A DNA stretch of 64,000 nucleotides from Thermosulfurimonas marina (GTDB taxonomy: Bacteria; Desulfobacterota; Thermodesulfobacteria; Thermodesulfobacteriales; Thermodesulfobacteriaceae). Position numbers and translations under genes: made by a program. Position 1 is the first letter of the stretch; every line of letters starts with the position of its first letter. Shown piece after piece: positions 8,357-17,135 of the stretch. The stretch spans positions 1,054,001-1,118,000 of the forward strand of contig NZ_CP042909.1 in assembly GCF_012317585.1 (NCBI RefSeq), in the 5' to 3' direction. The notes beneath the pieces are model-generated. The model saw only the letters and a list, made by a program, of their open reading frames with translations. It was not told where the DNA came from and did not search any database.

Positions 8357-8788
8357 ATGCGAACCACCCCAGTGTGCCAGATTGACCGGTTGGATGTCCT
8401 TCCCGCCCAGGGGGGCAGACGGGAGAGAGCCTTTCCGGTTTCCACTCATCTTCTGGTGGAGATGTGGCAGGCGCCCTTTAAGGTCTTGGCCCGAGCCCAC
8501 GAGGTAGAGCGAGCCCTGCGCTATTCCGGAAATGGTTGTGGGGACCGGGGCGAGGTGATCGCCTATCAGTTTCAGCCCTATGGGGTTTCGGCCAAGGCCA
8601 CCTTCGAGGAGGCCCACATCTTCATCCACACCTGGCCGGAAAACGGTTACGCGGCGGTGGACATCTTTGCCGCCAGCCAGGAGGAGGCCTACGCCATCTT
8701 GGAGCGCATGAAGGAGGCCTTCCGTCCGGCCTACGTCCATGTGGTAGAGGTCAAACGCGGCAATCTCTTTGCCGAGGGAGAGACTTGA
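8357..8788 (+). CDS. SpeD-family protein lacking the pyruvoyl serine and catalytic cysteine
   Basis: A 143-residue homologue of bacterial S-adenosylmethionine decarboxylase (class 1B). The family core is clear: HLLVEMW near residue 31, YGVS at 75-78, IHTWPENGYAAVDIF at 90-104, VHVVE at 127-131. In active enzymes (Thermotoga maritima numbering) Ser63 self-cleaves to the pyruvoyl cofactor, His68 assists and Cys83 is the catalytic acid. Here Ser63 is Ala86 (EEAHIFIHTWPE), His68 is kept as His91, Ser55 as Ser78, and Cys83 is Ala106 (IFAAS). It therefore cannot mature or decarboxylate AdoMet in the known way. It has a ~20-residue N-terminal extension. Its stop overlaps the speE start (TTGA), so the two are translationally coupled. 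A regulatory or structural role is inferred, not shown. Confidence 0.85.
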   Translation: MRTTPVCQIDRLDVLPAQGGRRERAFPVSTHLLVEMWQAPFKVLARAHEVERALRYSGNGCGDRGEVIAYQFQPYGVSAKATFEEAHIFIHTWPENGYAAVDIFAASQEEAYAILERMKEAFRPAYVHVVEVKRGNLFAEGET

Positions 8789-9618
8789 CTCACTACTGGT
8801 GGCGTGAGAGCCTGGGCCGGGACTACGGTCGCAGCTTTCGGGTGGGCTTAATCTACGAGGAACGCACCCCGGCCGGCCAACTCCTCCAGATCTTCCACAA
8901 TTCCTTCTGGGGCCGCTTGGTGGTCCTGGACGGGATTGTGCAGTTTACGGAGCGGGACGAGTTCATCTACCACGAGACCATCGTCTATACCCCGGCGGCC
9001 GTGCTTCCGGAGGCCCCCCGTCGGGTCCTCATTGTGGGAGGCGGAGACGGAGGGGTCCTGCGAGAACTCCAGAAATTAGAGGGATTGGAAAGCATCGTCC
9101 AGGCAGAGATCGACCTTTCGGTCTTTCGGGCCTGTAAAAAATACTTCCCGGAACTTTCCGGAAATTACGACGATCCCCGGGTGGAGTTTCGGGTAGAAGA
9201 TGGACTGGAGGCGGTGAGACGTCTTCCGGAGGGGGCCTTCGATCTGGTAATTGTGGACTGTACCGATCCGGTAGGGCCCGCCAAGACCCTTTACACGGCG
9301 GAATTTTATGTCGGGCTACATCAGGTCTTGCGGCCGGGCGGAGTCTTTATTCAGCAGGCCAGCCTTCCCGGATTTTTTCCGGAGATCCTGAAAGGGGCCT
9401 TCCGTTTGGCTCGGGAGATCTTTCCTTCGCTTCGGGTCCTACGGGCCATGGTCCCCTGCTATGGGGACGAGATCGCCTTTCTTCTGGGCTCCACCCGGCA
9501 GAAGGAGGATTTCCTCCCTCGAAGGGAAATTCGGGGACGTCACTATAGCCCGGAGATGCACCGGGCCTCCTTGGTCCTCCCCCCCTGGTGGCAGGAGCTT
9601 TTAGAGGCGCAGTCTTAG
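8785..9618 (+). CDS. speE: Spermidine synthase (polyamine aminopropyltransferase)
   Basis: A 277-residue SpeE. It transfers an aminopropyl group from decarboxylated AdoMet to putrescine or a related amine, giving spermidine-type polyamines and methylthioadenosine. Motifs: the nucleotide-binding GGGDGGVLREL (about residue 84), the acidic AEIDLSVF strand that binds the ribose, and the catalytic/putrescine-binding DCTDPVGPAKTLYTAEFY (about residues 161-178). The start is TTG 8785, which overlaps the previous gene's TGA; the N-terminus then matches the family (HYWWRE). Longer in-frame extension upstream would run through the SpeD-like gene. Its 3' end overlaps sbcC by 18 bases tail to tail. Confidence 0.93.
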   Translation: MTHYWWRESLGRDYGRSFRVGLIYEERTPAGQLLQIFHNSFWGRLVVLDGIVQFTERDEFIYHETIVYTPAAVLPEAPRRVLIVGGGDGGVLRELQKLEGLESIVQAEIDLSVFRACKKYFPELSGNYDDPRVEFRVEDGLEAVRRLPEGAFDLVIVDCTDPVGPAKTLYTAEFYVGLHQVLRPGGVFIQQASLPGFFPEILKGAFRLAREIFPSLRVLRAMVPCYGDEIAFLLGSTRQKEDFLPRREIRGRHYSPEMHRASLVLPPWWQELLEAQS

Positions 9619-12597
9619 ACGGCTGCCGGCCCTCTCAGGCAGGACTTCCAGCCCCGCAGGGATCCTTTCGGCCAACTCCCGCACATGGGAGATAAGACCC
9701 ACCAGGCGCCCTCCAGCCCGGAGCTCGGAAAGCACGGAAAGGGCGGTCTCCAGGGCCTCGGGGTCCAGATTTCCGAAACCCTCGTCAATGAAAAGGCAAC
9801 CCAAAGGGCGTCCCCCGGCCAGTTCCTGGACCACTTCCGAAAGGGAAAGCGCCAGAGCCAGGGCCGCAAGAAAGGACTCTCCCCCGGAGAGGGTGGCCAC
9901 CGGGCGGGTGGCCCCGGCCCAGGCATCGAACACCAGGAGGTCTAGACCCGCGGCCCGGCGACGGTCGCGCACTTCGGTCTCCCGCAAAAGCCGATAGCGC
10001 CCCCCGGTCATCCGGGAGAGTTTTTGCGAGGCCCGGACCAGCACCCTTTCCAGTAAGGCCGAGACCACAAAGCGATGGAAGGAAAGCCGGCGGTCGTTCT
10101 GCCCGGAAAGGAGACGTGAAAGCCCTTCGAAAAGACGCAGACGGGCTTCGGCCTCCCGAAGTTCCTGAGAAAGCCGTCTCAGTTCCCGGGCCCTTTCCCC
10201 CAGGGCGGCCTCTTCCTGGGCCAGGGCCCCCTGCCGGGCGGAAAGGCGCCTTTTCTCTTCGAGGATTTCCTGAAGACGCCGGCGCAGGGCCTCGAGGTCT
10301 GGTTTTTCCTTGCCCGAGAGCCTCTCCCGCAGTTCTTCCACCTCAGCCGCAAAGCGGGAAAGACGCCCCTCGTATTCTCGCAGTTTTTTCTCTAGGGCTT
10401 CCCTTTCGTCGAGGCGTTCTATCCAGAAGGTCATCTGGTCTCGGTCGGAAAGGCCCGCTTGGGCCAGCTTTTCAGCAAGTTGTCCCTCAAGGGCCTTTCG
10501 ATCTTTTTCGGCTTCTTGAAGGCGCCGCTCGATTTCGGAAAGACGGGCGGCCAGGGCCTCTTTTTCTCTCTGAAGGCCTTCCTTTTGCTCGCGCAGGGCC
10601 TCAAGGGCCTTTTCGCTTTCCTGGATCTTCCCCTGAAGCTCCGCTTCCCGGACTTCGAGGGTAGCTAAGGAAAGCCCTGGAGGGAGATCTTCGAGAAGGG
10701 CCCCGAGGCGGGCCTGAAAAGTTTCCTTCTGGAGGGTCAACTCCTTGAGGCGCTCTTCCAGCACCTCCCGCAGGCGATAGCTTTCTCGCAGCTTTTGATG
10801 TTTTTCGGTGGCCAAACGGGAGAGCCTTTCGGCCTCCCGGTGGAGCCTGCGGGCCTCCTCATAGGCCTTCCGGGCCCGGAGGGCGGCCTCCTCCAGGGCC
10901 TGAAGGTCGGCCAGCTGAGGGGCGGCCGAAAGTCTCCTTTCGATCTCCGAGACCAGGCGGGCTTCCTCCTTAAGGAGGGACTCCTGGCGGCCCCGACGTT
11001 CAGAAAGCTCCTTCCGCAGACCAAAGAGGTCTTCCTCCAGTTGGAGCAGACGCTCCGGCTCCGGCACCTCTTCCGGAGGGCAGGCCGGGGCCGGGTGCTT
11101 TCGGGAGCCACAAACCGGGCAGGGGCTTCCCGGAGCAAGCTCCCGGGCCAGTTCCCAGGCCTTATGTCCTTTAAGAAGAGCCCGAAGACGGTCCAGGAGT
11201 TTCTTCCCTTCCCCCAGGGCCTTTTCCAGCTTCCGGATTTCGGCCTCAAGCTCCTCCAGCTGCTTGCGCACCGTGGAGAGATTTTCCCGAAGACGGGACA
11301 CCTCTTTTGCGGCCTCGAGATCTCTGGCCGCGGCCAGACAGGCCTCCTCCAGAGGGGCCAGCTCCGGGAGCTCAAGGGTCTGGCGACGCCGGTCCAGTTC
11401 TTCCAGTTCCCTTTCGGCCTCGGCCAGGGCCCTTTGGCAGGCCTCCTTTTCGCGGGCCAGGGCCTCAGTCTCCTGATCCAGTTTGCGGGCCTTCTTTTCC
11501 AGATCCCGGACCTCAAGGAGCCGTTTTCGCCATTCCGCAAGACGCAAAAGCTCCGTCCGGAGGGCCTCGATTTCCGGACGCCGCGCCTCGAGCCGGGACC
11601 ATTCCTGACGGGTACGGTGAAGGTCCTCCTCTAATTTCTTCCCTCGCGCAGCCAAATCCTCAATTTCTTTCCGATCCCGGGCCATCTGGTTTTCCAGACG
11701 CAGAAGATTTTCGTGGAGGGGTTTCAGGGCCTCCACCTTCTGGAGGATAGCCAAATCCCGACGCCAGGCCTCGGCCTCCGGGCGTAAGGCCTCAAGCTTT
11801 CGGTACTCTTTTTCCGCGGCGGCCCATCTTTCGAATTCCCGGGCGAGCTTCAGGGCCTCCTCGAGTTCTCTTTCCAGCCCCTGGCGCCGCCTCCGGAGGG
11901 CCGAAAGTCTTTCCGCAAGGGCCTTCTTCTCTTGGGCCAACTCCTTGAGGCGGGCTTCCAGGGCCGCTTCTTCCTCTACCCCTGCCGAGCGCAGGAGGGC
12001 TTCCCTTTGCGCCACCAGGCCTTCCCACCGGCGCCGGGCCTGAGAGGCCTCTTCCCGGAAGGCCTCTTCCAGGGCCAGAAAGCGTTCGGTCTGAAAGACC
12101 GCCCTCAGGAGGGCTTCTCGTTCTTCGGCCCGGGAAAGGAGAATCTCCCGGAAGCGGCCCTGGGGGATGAGAAGCACCCGGCGAAATTCCCGGGCGGTAA
12201 AGCCCAGGATCTCCCGCAGGCGGGAGGTGACCTCCGTGGGCCGCTGGGCAAGGAGGCGTCCCTCCTCCCAGAGGGCCGCCTCCTTGGTAAAGGTTTTCCC
12301 GGTGATCCGCAGACGCCGGAGGACCCTAAGCCTGCGGCCGGCAAGCTCAAACTCGAAATCCACCTCCGTGGGAAGCTCCGGAGGGGCCTTAAGGGAGCGC
12401 AGATCGCGATCACTTTTTTCCTCCAGACTGGCCTCTCCGTAAAGGGCAAAGGTCAGGGCGTCAAAGAGGGTGCTCTTTCCCGCTCCGGTGGGCCCGGAGA
12501 TCAGAAAGAGTCCGTAAGGTTCAAACCGCCGGAAATCCACCTCGGCTCGGGAAAGATAAGGACCGAAGGCCTGGATACGCAGTTGCCCGGGACGCAT
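9601..12597 (-). CDS. sbcC: DNA double-strand break exonuclease subunit SbcC (Rad50-like)
   Basis: A 998-residue SMC-like ATPase of the SbcCD nuclease, which opens hairpins and processes blocked DNA ends. The N-terminal Walker A is SGPTGAGKSTLFDAL (about residues 34-48). Long charged coiled coils run from about 180 to 800 with the zinc hook CPVCG near residue 493. The C-terminal lobe has the ABC signature TLSGGESFLAALALALSLSE and Walker B CLFIDEGFGNLDPE. sbcC and sbcD usually abut; here sbcD lies 2 kb away in the pyr/arg operon, with a chemoreceptor gene between them on the opposite strand. Confidence 0.95.
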   Translation of the reverse strand: MRPGQLRIQAFGPYLSRAEVDFRRFEPYGLFLISGPTGAGKSTLFDALTFALYGEASLEEKSDRDLRSLKAPPELPTEVDFEFELAGRRLRVLRRLRITGKTFTKEAALWEEGRLLAQRPTEVTSRLREILGFTAREFRRVLLIPQGRFREILLSRAEEREALLRAVFQTERFLALEEAFREEASQARRRWEGLVAQREALLRSAGVEEEAALEARLKELAQEKKALAERLSALRRRRQGLERELEEALKLAREFERWAAAEKEYRKLEALRPEAEAWRRDLAILQKVEALKPLHENLLRLENQMARDRKEIEDLAARGKKLEEDLHRTRQEWSRLEARRPEIEALRTELLRLAEWRKRLLEVRDLEKKARKLDQETEALAREKEACQRALAEAERELEELDRRRQTLELPELAPLEEACLAAARDLEAAKEVSRLRENLSTVRKQLEELEAEIRKLEKALGEGKKLLDRLRALLKGHKAWELARELAPGSPCPVCGSRKHPAPACPPEEVPEPERLLQLEEDLFGLRKELSERRGRQESLLKEEARLVSEIERRLSAAPQLADLQALEEAALRARKAYEEARRLHREAERLSRLATEKHQKLRESYRLREVLEERLKELTLQKETFQARLGALLEDLPPGLSLATLEVREAELQGKIQESEKALEALREQKEGLQREKEALAARLSEIERRLQEAEKDRKALEGQLAEKLAQAGLSDRDQMTFWIERLDEREALEKKLREYEGRLSRFAAEVEELRERLSGKEKPDLEALRRRLQEILEEKRRLSARQGALAQEEAALGERARELRRLSQELREAEARLRLFEGLSRLLSGQNDRRLSFHRFVVSALLERVLVRASQKLSRMTGGRYRLLRETEVRDRRRAAGLDLLVFDAWAGATRPVATLSGGESFLAALALALSLSEVVQELAGGRPLGCLFIDEGFGNLDPEALETALSVLSELRAGGRLVGLISHVRELAERIPAGLEVLPERAGSRLRLRL

Positions 12598-12682
12598 GCG
12601 ATCTTAAAGATAATCGACCTTTAGCTCTCAGGCCAACAGCTAAAAGTGATATTCAAAATTTCCTCCTTTAGTGTAATAATAC

Positions 12683-12711
12683 TTAAAATTAAGGATAGCC
12701 TAAAATATGAT
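12683..12711 (+). promoter_or_regulatory. Possible promoter of the chemoreceptor gene
   Basis: TTAAAA (12683-12688), 17 bases, TATGAT (12706-12711), within a 146-base AT-rich divergent region between sbcC and the chemoreceptor gene. The -35 match is weak and other AT-rich boxes are nearby, so this is only a candidate. Confidence 0.35.
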
Positions 12712-12743
12712 CTATATAAACAACTTTTTAAAAGGAGGGAAGG

Positions 12744-14651
12744 ATGAAGGCCTGGAGGACAGGGTTTTATTTGGTGATAGCCGTATTAGGGGCCTTTCTT
12801 GGGGCCCTGCGTCCGGTGCCGGCCCCCTGGTTTTACCTCTTTCCTTTGGGCACCCTGTTGGCCGTGGGGCTTGCGGCCCTGGAGGGCCGGAGAGACAAAA
12901 AAGAGGAAGACTTGCCGGTCCTCCGAGACTATCTCCATCTGGAATTTGTGCGGGCTCTCCCTTCGGAGGATCCTCTGGAAGAGCTGACCCTCAATTTTGC
13001 GGCTAAGGTGGCCGCCTATCTTCACACCATGCAGCAGCAGGGCCTGGTCCTTTCGGAGATCAAGGATTTCGTAAACGAGGCCACCCAAAGACTGCTTTCC
13101 TTTGCGGAAAAGACCGACCACCTGGCCCTGGATCTTTTCGGCACCTCACGGGAGGCCCGTCAGGATGTGGAGACCCTTTCCCGGGCGCTTAACGATCTCA
13201 ATCTGGCCGCGGGGGAGATTGCGGGAAACATCTCTCAGACCGCGGCCAAGAGCGCCGAGACCCGGGAGCGGGCGGTGGAGACCCGGAAAACCATCGAAAA
13301 TCTCTTGGCCAGCGCGGAAAAGATCGGCTCCGTGACCCAGGTGATCAACGAAATCGCTGATCAGACCAACCTTCTGGCCTTAAACGCCACCATTGAGGCG
13401 GCCCGGGCCGGGGAGGCCGGAAAGGGCTTTGCCGTAGTGGCCAATGAAGTCAAGGAACTGGCCCGTCAGACCGCCGAGGCCACCAAGGAAATTGCCCGCA
13501 TCATTGAAGAAATCCAGGAGGAGACCCGAAGGGCGGTCTCTGCGGTGGAGGGCATCACCGAAAGCATTCTGGAGATCGACCAGATGGCCGCAACTATTGC
13601 CGCAGCCAGCGAGGAACAGACGGCCACCATCTCCGACCTTACCCAGAATGTAGAAAGGGTGCGAGAGGTGGTGGAAAAGACCCACCAGGTCTCGGAGACC
13701 CTCATGGAACACACCAAAGGTTTTTCGGAAGTCCGCACCCTCATGGAGGGCTTTCGGGCGGCCACCGAGGCCGTGACCGTGGAAAACAATCTCCTCCTTC
13801 ATGGCCTGAGGGCCTCGCCGGAATTCGAAAAGGCCACCGAGGCCCGTCTCCTCGAAGAAGTGCGGCTCGAAAGGGTTCTTACCAAACACTATCAGTGGTT
13901 AAATGAAGTCCTGAATGGGCTTCTGGCGGGAAAGCCCCCGGAGGTGGAGACCGATCCCCATCGCTGTGCCCTAGGGCGTTTCCTCAAGGAATACCGGCCC
14001 CCCTCGGAGGTGGAGCCTCTCCTTGAGGAGCTCCGTCCTATCCACGAGGAGTTCCATCGTACAGCCGTGGAAATCCAGAAGCGTCTTTCCGCAGGAGATC
14101 AGGCCGGAGCCATCGAGATCTTTCGCCGGGAGACCCTGCCCCGATTTCTCCGCCTTTCGGAAATCTTTTTCCGTTGGATCGCCCTGGTGGGGGGGCGCAG
14201 GGAAGAAGGGGTCCATCTGAGCCTGGGAGAGACCGAAGAGGAATTTTTCCGGTTTACCCCGGAGCTTGAGACCGGGGTTCCGGAGTGCGATCAGCAGCAC
14301 CGCAAACTGGTCTCCCTGGTGAATCGGCTTTACGGGGCGGTCAAGTCCGGAAAGGGCCGGGAGGTCTTGGGCGAGATCCTGAACGAACTGGTGGCCTACA
14401 CCGACTACCATTTCAAGACCGAGGAATATTACTTCGACCGTTTCGGCTATCCTGAGGGAGACCTCCACAAGGAGATCCACCGCAAGCTCACCGCCCAGGT
14501 CCTCTCCTTCAAGGAGAAATTCGAGCGGGGCGAGGCCACGGTGTCCTACGATCTCCTGAACTTTCTCAAGGACTGGCTGGTGAACCACATCGGAAAGACG
14601 GACAAGAAATATGGGCCCTTCCTTAAAGAAAAGCTGGCCCGAGGCGCTTAA
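12744..14651 (+). CDS. Methyl-accepting chemotaxis protein with CZB and bacteriohemerythrin domains
   Basis: A 635-residue receptor. Two N-terminal hydrophobic helices (about 7-24 and 28-46) have almost no periplasmic loop, so sensing should be cytoplasmic. The signalling domain spans about 120-360 with the hairpin tip [31 protein letters not shown]-type zinc-binding domain follows (about 378-450; HYQW, CALGRFL, PIHEEFH). The C-terminus is a bacteriohemerythrin domain (about 500-630) with the di-iron ligands in [27 protein letters not shown] and [12 protein letters not shown]. Hemerythrin receptors bind O2; CZB domains respond to zinc or oxidants. The start ATG follows a strong AGGAGGGAAGG. 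The 3' end overlaps sbcD by 29 bases. Confidence 0.92.
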   Translation: MKAWRTGFYLVIAVLGAFLGALRPVPAPWFYLFPLGTLLAVGLAALEGRRDKKEEDLPVLRDYLHLEFVRALPSEDPLEELTLNFAAKVAAYLHTMQQQGLVLSEIKDFVNEATQRLLSFAEKTDHLALDLFGTSREARQDVETLSRALNDLNLAAGEIAGNISQTAAKSAETRERAVETRKTIENLLASAEKIGSVTQVINEIADQTNLLALNATIEAARAGEAGKGFAVVANEVKELARQTAEATKEIARIIEEIQEETRRAVSAVEGITESILEIDQMAATIAAASEEQTATISDLTQNVERVREVVEKTHQVSETLMEHTKGFSEVRTLMEGFRAATEAVTVENNLLLHGLRASPEFEKATEARLLEEVRLERVLTKHYQWLNEVLNGLLAGKPPEVETDPHRCALGRFLKEYRPPSEVEPLLEELRPIHEEFHRTAVEIQKRLSAGDQAGAIEIFRRETLPRFLRLSEIFFRWIALVGGRREEGVHLSLGETEEEFFRFTPELETGVPECDQQHRKLVSLVNRLYGAVKSGKGREVLGEILNELVAYTDYHFKTEEYYFDRFGYPEGDLHKEIHRKLTAQVLSFKEKFERGEATVSYDLLNFLKDWLVNHIGKTDKKYGPFLKEKLARGA

Positions 14652-15738
14652 GGACCTCCCGGAAGGCCGTCCTTTCTTCCTCCGAGGGCGGCCTTCCGGC
14701 CACCTCCTGGAGAAATTTCCCGAAAAGCTCTTCCTCGCTTAGGGACTCGGGACTTGGTGGAGGCCTGAGGGGCCCGCTAGAGGAATTCTCCGGAGCGAAC
14801 TCCAGGGCCAGAAGGTAGGGATAACGCTCCTTCAGGCGTTCGAAGGCCTGGGGAATGGGCCCGGAGTCTTCCAAGACGATCTTGAGATAGGCCTCTTCTC
14901 GGGGGCCGGAGAGGAGTTCCTCAAACCGTCCCCGGAGGACCCGGAAGGGCCGTGGAGGGCAAAGGGGCAGAAATTCCCGGTGCCCCGGCCGTCCCCTTTC
15001 GTCCATTTCGAAAAACCAGACCCCTTTTTGGTCTTCGGCTTCGGAGAAGGAAAGGGGAAGAAGAGAGCCGGCATAGTAGATATTTTCGGCCGGACGCTGA
15101 GGGCGGTGGAGGTGCCCCAGGAGGACGAGATCGAGCTTTTCGAAGGCCCTGGCCGGGACAGCCTCCTCGCCTCCCACCCAAAGGCGGGCCTCGGATTCCC
15201 CGGCTTGCCCGCCCTCTACAAAGAGATGCCCCACGAAAATTCCCCCGGGGGAGAGCCGGGAAAGGAGCCTTTCCCAAAGCCCTCGGGGGCTTTCCGGAAG
15301 ATCTCCCTCCCCGAAGGAGGCCAAGAATTCCCGCAGTCGAAAGGGGGAGAGATGGGGAGCCACATAAAGGGGCGGACCTCCGAGAAGGAGAAGCGGGCGC
15401 CGAAGGTATCTCTCGTCCGCCACCACAAAGACCCGCACCCGGGCCAGGAGTTCCCGGGCAAAGGAAAGGCGCTCGGGGCTATCGTGATTGCCGGGGATGA
15501 CCAAAAGCGTGGCCCCGGTCTCCGCCAGTCGGGCCAGCACCTCTCCCAGGAGGGCTACGGCCTCTCCCGGAGGTACCGGACGATCGAAGATGTCTCCGGC
15601 GATAACCACCAGGTCGGGCCGGAGGTCCCGCACCAGAGGGAAAAATTCCTCCTCCAGCAGCCGGGCCTGATCTTCGGTGAGATGGATCCCGTGGAAGAGC
15701 TTTCCCAGGTGCCAGTCCGCGGTATGGAGGACCCTCAC
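14623..15738 (-). CDS. sbcD: Exonuclease subunit SbcD (Mre11-like)
   Basis: A 371-residue metallophosphoesterase, the nuclease partner of SbcC. The conserved metal-binding blocks appear in order: HTADWHLG (about 5-12), [34 protein letters not shown] and LLGHLHRPQ. The start GTG overlaps the argH stop as GTGA and gives the standard [13 protein letters not shown]-terminus; the 39 in-frame codons further upstream are argH antiphase sequence. It is the last gene of the pyrB-pyrC-argH-sbcD operon, an unusual location for sbcD. Confidence 0.93.
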   Translation of the reverse strand: MRVLHTADWHLGKLFHGIHLTEDQARLLEEEFFPLVRDLRPDLVVIAGDIFDRPVPPGEAVALLGEVLARLAETGATLLVIPGNHDSPERLSFARELLARVRVFVVADERYLRRPLLLLGGPPLYVAPHLSPFRLREFLASFGEGDLPESPRGLWERLLSRLSPGGIFVGHLFVEGGQAGESEARLWVGGEEAVPARAFEKLDLVLLGHLHRPQRPAENIYYAGSLLPLSFSEAEDQKGVWFFEMDERGRPGHREFLPLCPPRPFRVLRGRFEELLSGPREEAYLKIVLEDSGPIPQAFERLKERYPYLLALEFAPENSSSGPLRPPPSPESLSEEELFGKFLQEVAGRPPSEEERTAFREVLKRLGPAFL

Positions 15739-17135
15739 GGAAGTTCCTCGGCCGAAAGCTCCTCTTCCGCCTGGGCCAGGGCTTCCCTTACTCTCTCCGG
15801 AGCGGTGCCTCCATAAGTGCGTCTCCGGGCCACCGACCCCTCCACCGAAAGCCACTCGTAGACATCTTCTTCAATGAGGTCCGAAAAACGCCGAAGGTCT
15901 TCCAGCGGAATCTTCCAGAGTTTGAGGCCTCTCTCCTCGGCGAAGGCCACGATGCGCCCGGTGACCTCGTGGGCCTCCCGAAAGGGAAGACCCTTCATCA
16001 CCAGATAGTCCGCAAGATCCGTGGCCGTGGGATGTCCCTCCTCGGCCGCGGCCCTCATCCTTTCGGCCCGGGGCGAAAGCCCTCGGACCAGGAGCGCAGC
16101 CACCTTAAGGGAGGCCCGGAGGGTGTCTGCGGTGTCAAAGGCCGGTTCTTTATCCTCCTGAAGGTCGCGATTGTAAGTGAGGGGGAGCCCTTTCATTACC
16201 GTAAGGAGGGCCAGGAGGTTTCCGTAAACCCGGCCGCATTTTCCGCGCAGAAGTTCGGCCACATCCGGGTTTTTCTTCTGGGGCATTATGGAGGATCCGG
16301 TGCACAGGGCGTCTGGAAGATCCACAAAGCCGAATTCCGGGCTCATCCAGAGGACGATCTCTTCGGCCAGGCGCGAAAGGTGCATCATGGTGACCGCGGC
16401 GTCGAAGAGGAACTCTAGGACAAAGTCCCGGTCGGAGACCGCGTCCATGCTGTTGCGCGAGGGCCGCTCAAAGCCCAGAAGGCGGGCGGTGAGCTCCCGG
16501 TCCAGAGGGTAAGGAGTGCCGGCCAGGGCCGCCGAGCCCAGAGGGCACTCCGCGGTACGCCGCAGGGTATCCTGAAAGCGGTCGGCATCCCGGCGGAACA
16601 TCTCGTAATAGGCCAAAAGATGGTGGGCCAGGAGGACCGGCTGGGCATGCTGGAGATGGGTGAATCCGGGGAGGATGATCTCCAGGCCCTCCCGGGCCTT
16701 TTCCACCAGGGCCCGTCGCAGGTCATGGAGAAGCCGCAGGATTTCCCGGATTTCGTCCCGGAGGTAAAGGCGAAAATCCGTGGCCACCTGGTCGTTGCGG
16801 CTGCGGCCCGTGTGAAGTTTTCCGGCCAGGGGCCCGATCTTCTCCCGCAGGGCGGCCTCGATATTCATGTGTACGTCTTCGAGTTCGGCCCGGAAGACGA
16901 AACGCCCTTCGCGAATCTCGGCCTCGATTTCCGAAAGCCCTCGGGCGATGCGCTCCGCCTCTTCCTCGGTAACCACCCCGGCGCGCTTCAGGGCCTCCAG
17001 ATGGGCCAGGTCCTGCCGGAGGTCATGGAGGGCCAGACGCTGGTCAAAGGAGACCGACTCCGTAAATTCTTCCACCAGACGGTCCGTGTCCTCCCGAAAG
17101 CGCCCTCCCCAGGGCTTTTTTACCGAAGACGCCAC
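15735..17135 (-). CDS. argH: Argininosuccinate lyase
   Basis: A 466-residue ArgH, catalysing argininosuccinate to arginine plus fumarate. Signatures: KKPWGGRF at the N-terminus, HTGRSRNDQVATD (about 110), PGFTHLQHAQPV (the catalytic His region), and GSSIMPQKKNPDV, the fumarase/lyase superfamily motif with the catalytic serine. I take GTG 17135 as the start because it is preceded by GGAGAG and gives a normal N-terminus; this overlaps the end of pyrC by 16 bases. argJ, from the same pathway, begins at 63902. Confidence 0.95.
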   Translation of the reverse strand: MASSVKKPWGGRFREDTDRLVEEFTESVSFDQRLALHDLRQDLAHLEALKRAGVVTEEEAERIARGLSEIEAEIREGRFVFRAELEDVHMNIEAALREKIGPLAGKLHTGRSRNDQVATDFRLYLRDEIREILRLLHDLRRALVEKAREGLEIILPGFTHLQHAQPVLLAHHLLAYYEMFRRDADRFQDTLRRTAECPLGSAALAGTPYPLDRELTARLLGFERPSRNSMDAVSDRDFVLEFLFDAAVTMMHLSRLAEEIVLWMSPEFGFVDLPDALCTGSSIMPQKKNPDVAELLRGKCGRVYGNLLALLTVMKGLPLTYNRDLQEDKEPAFDTADTLRASLKVAALLVRGLSPRAERMRAAAEEGHPTATDLADYLVMKGLPFREAHEVTGRIVAFAEERGLKLWKIPLEDLRRFSDLIEEDVYEWLSVEGSVARRRTYGGTAPERVREALAQAEEELSAEELP

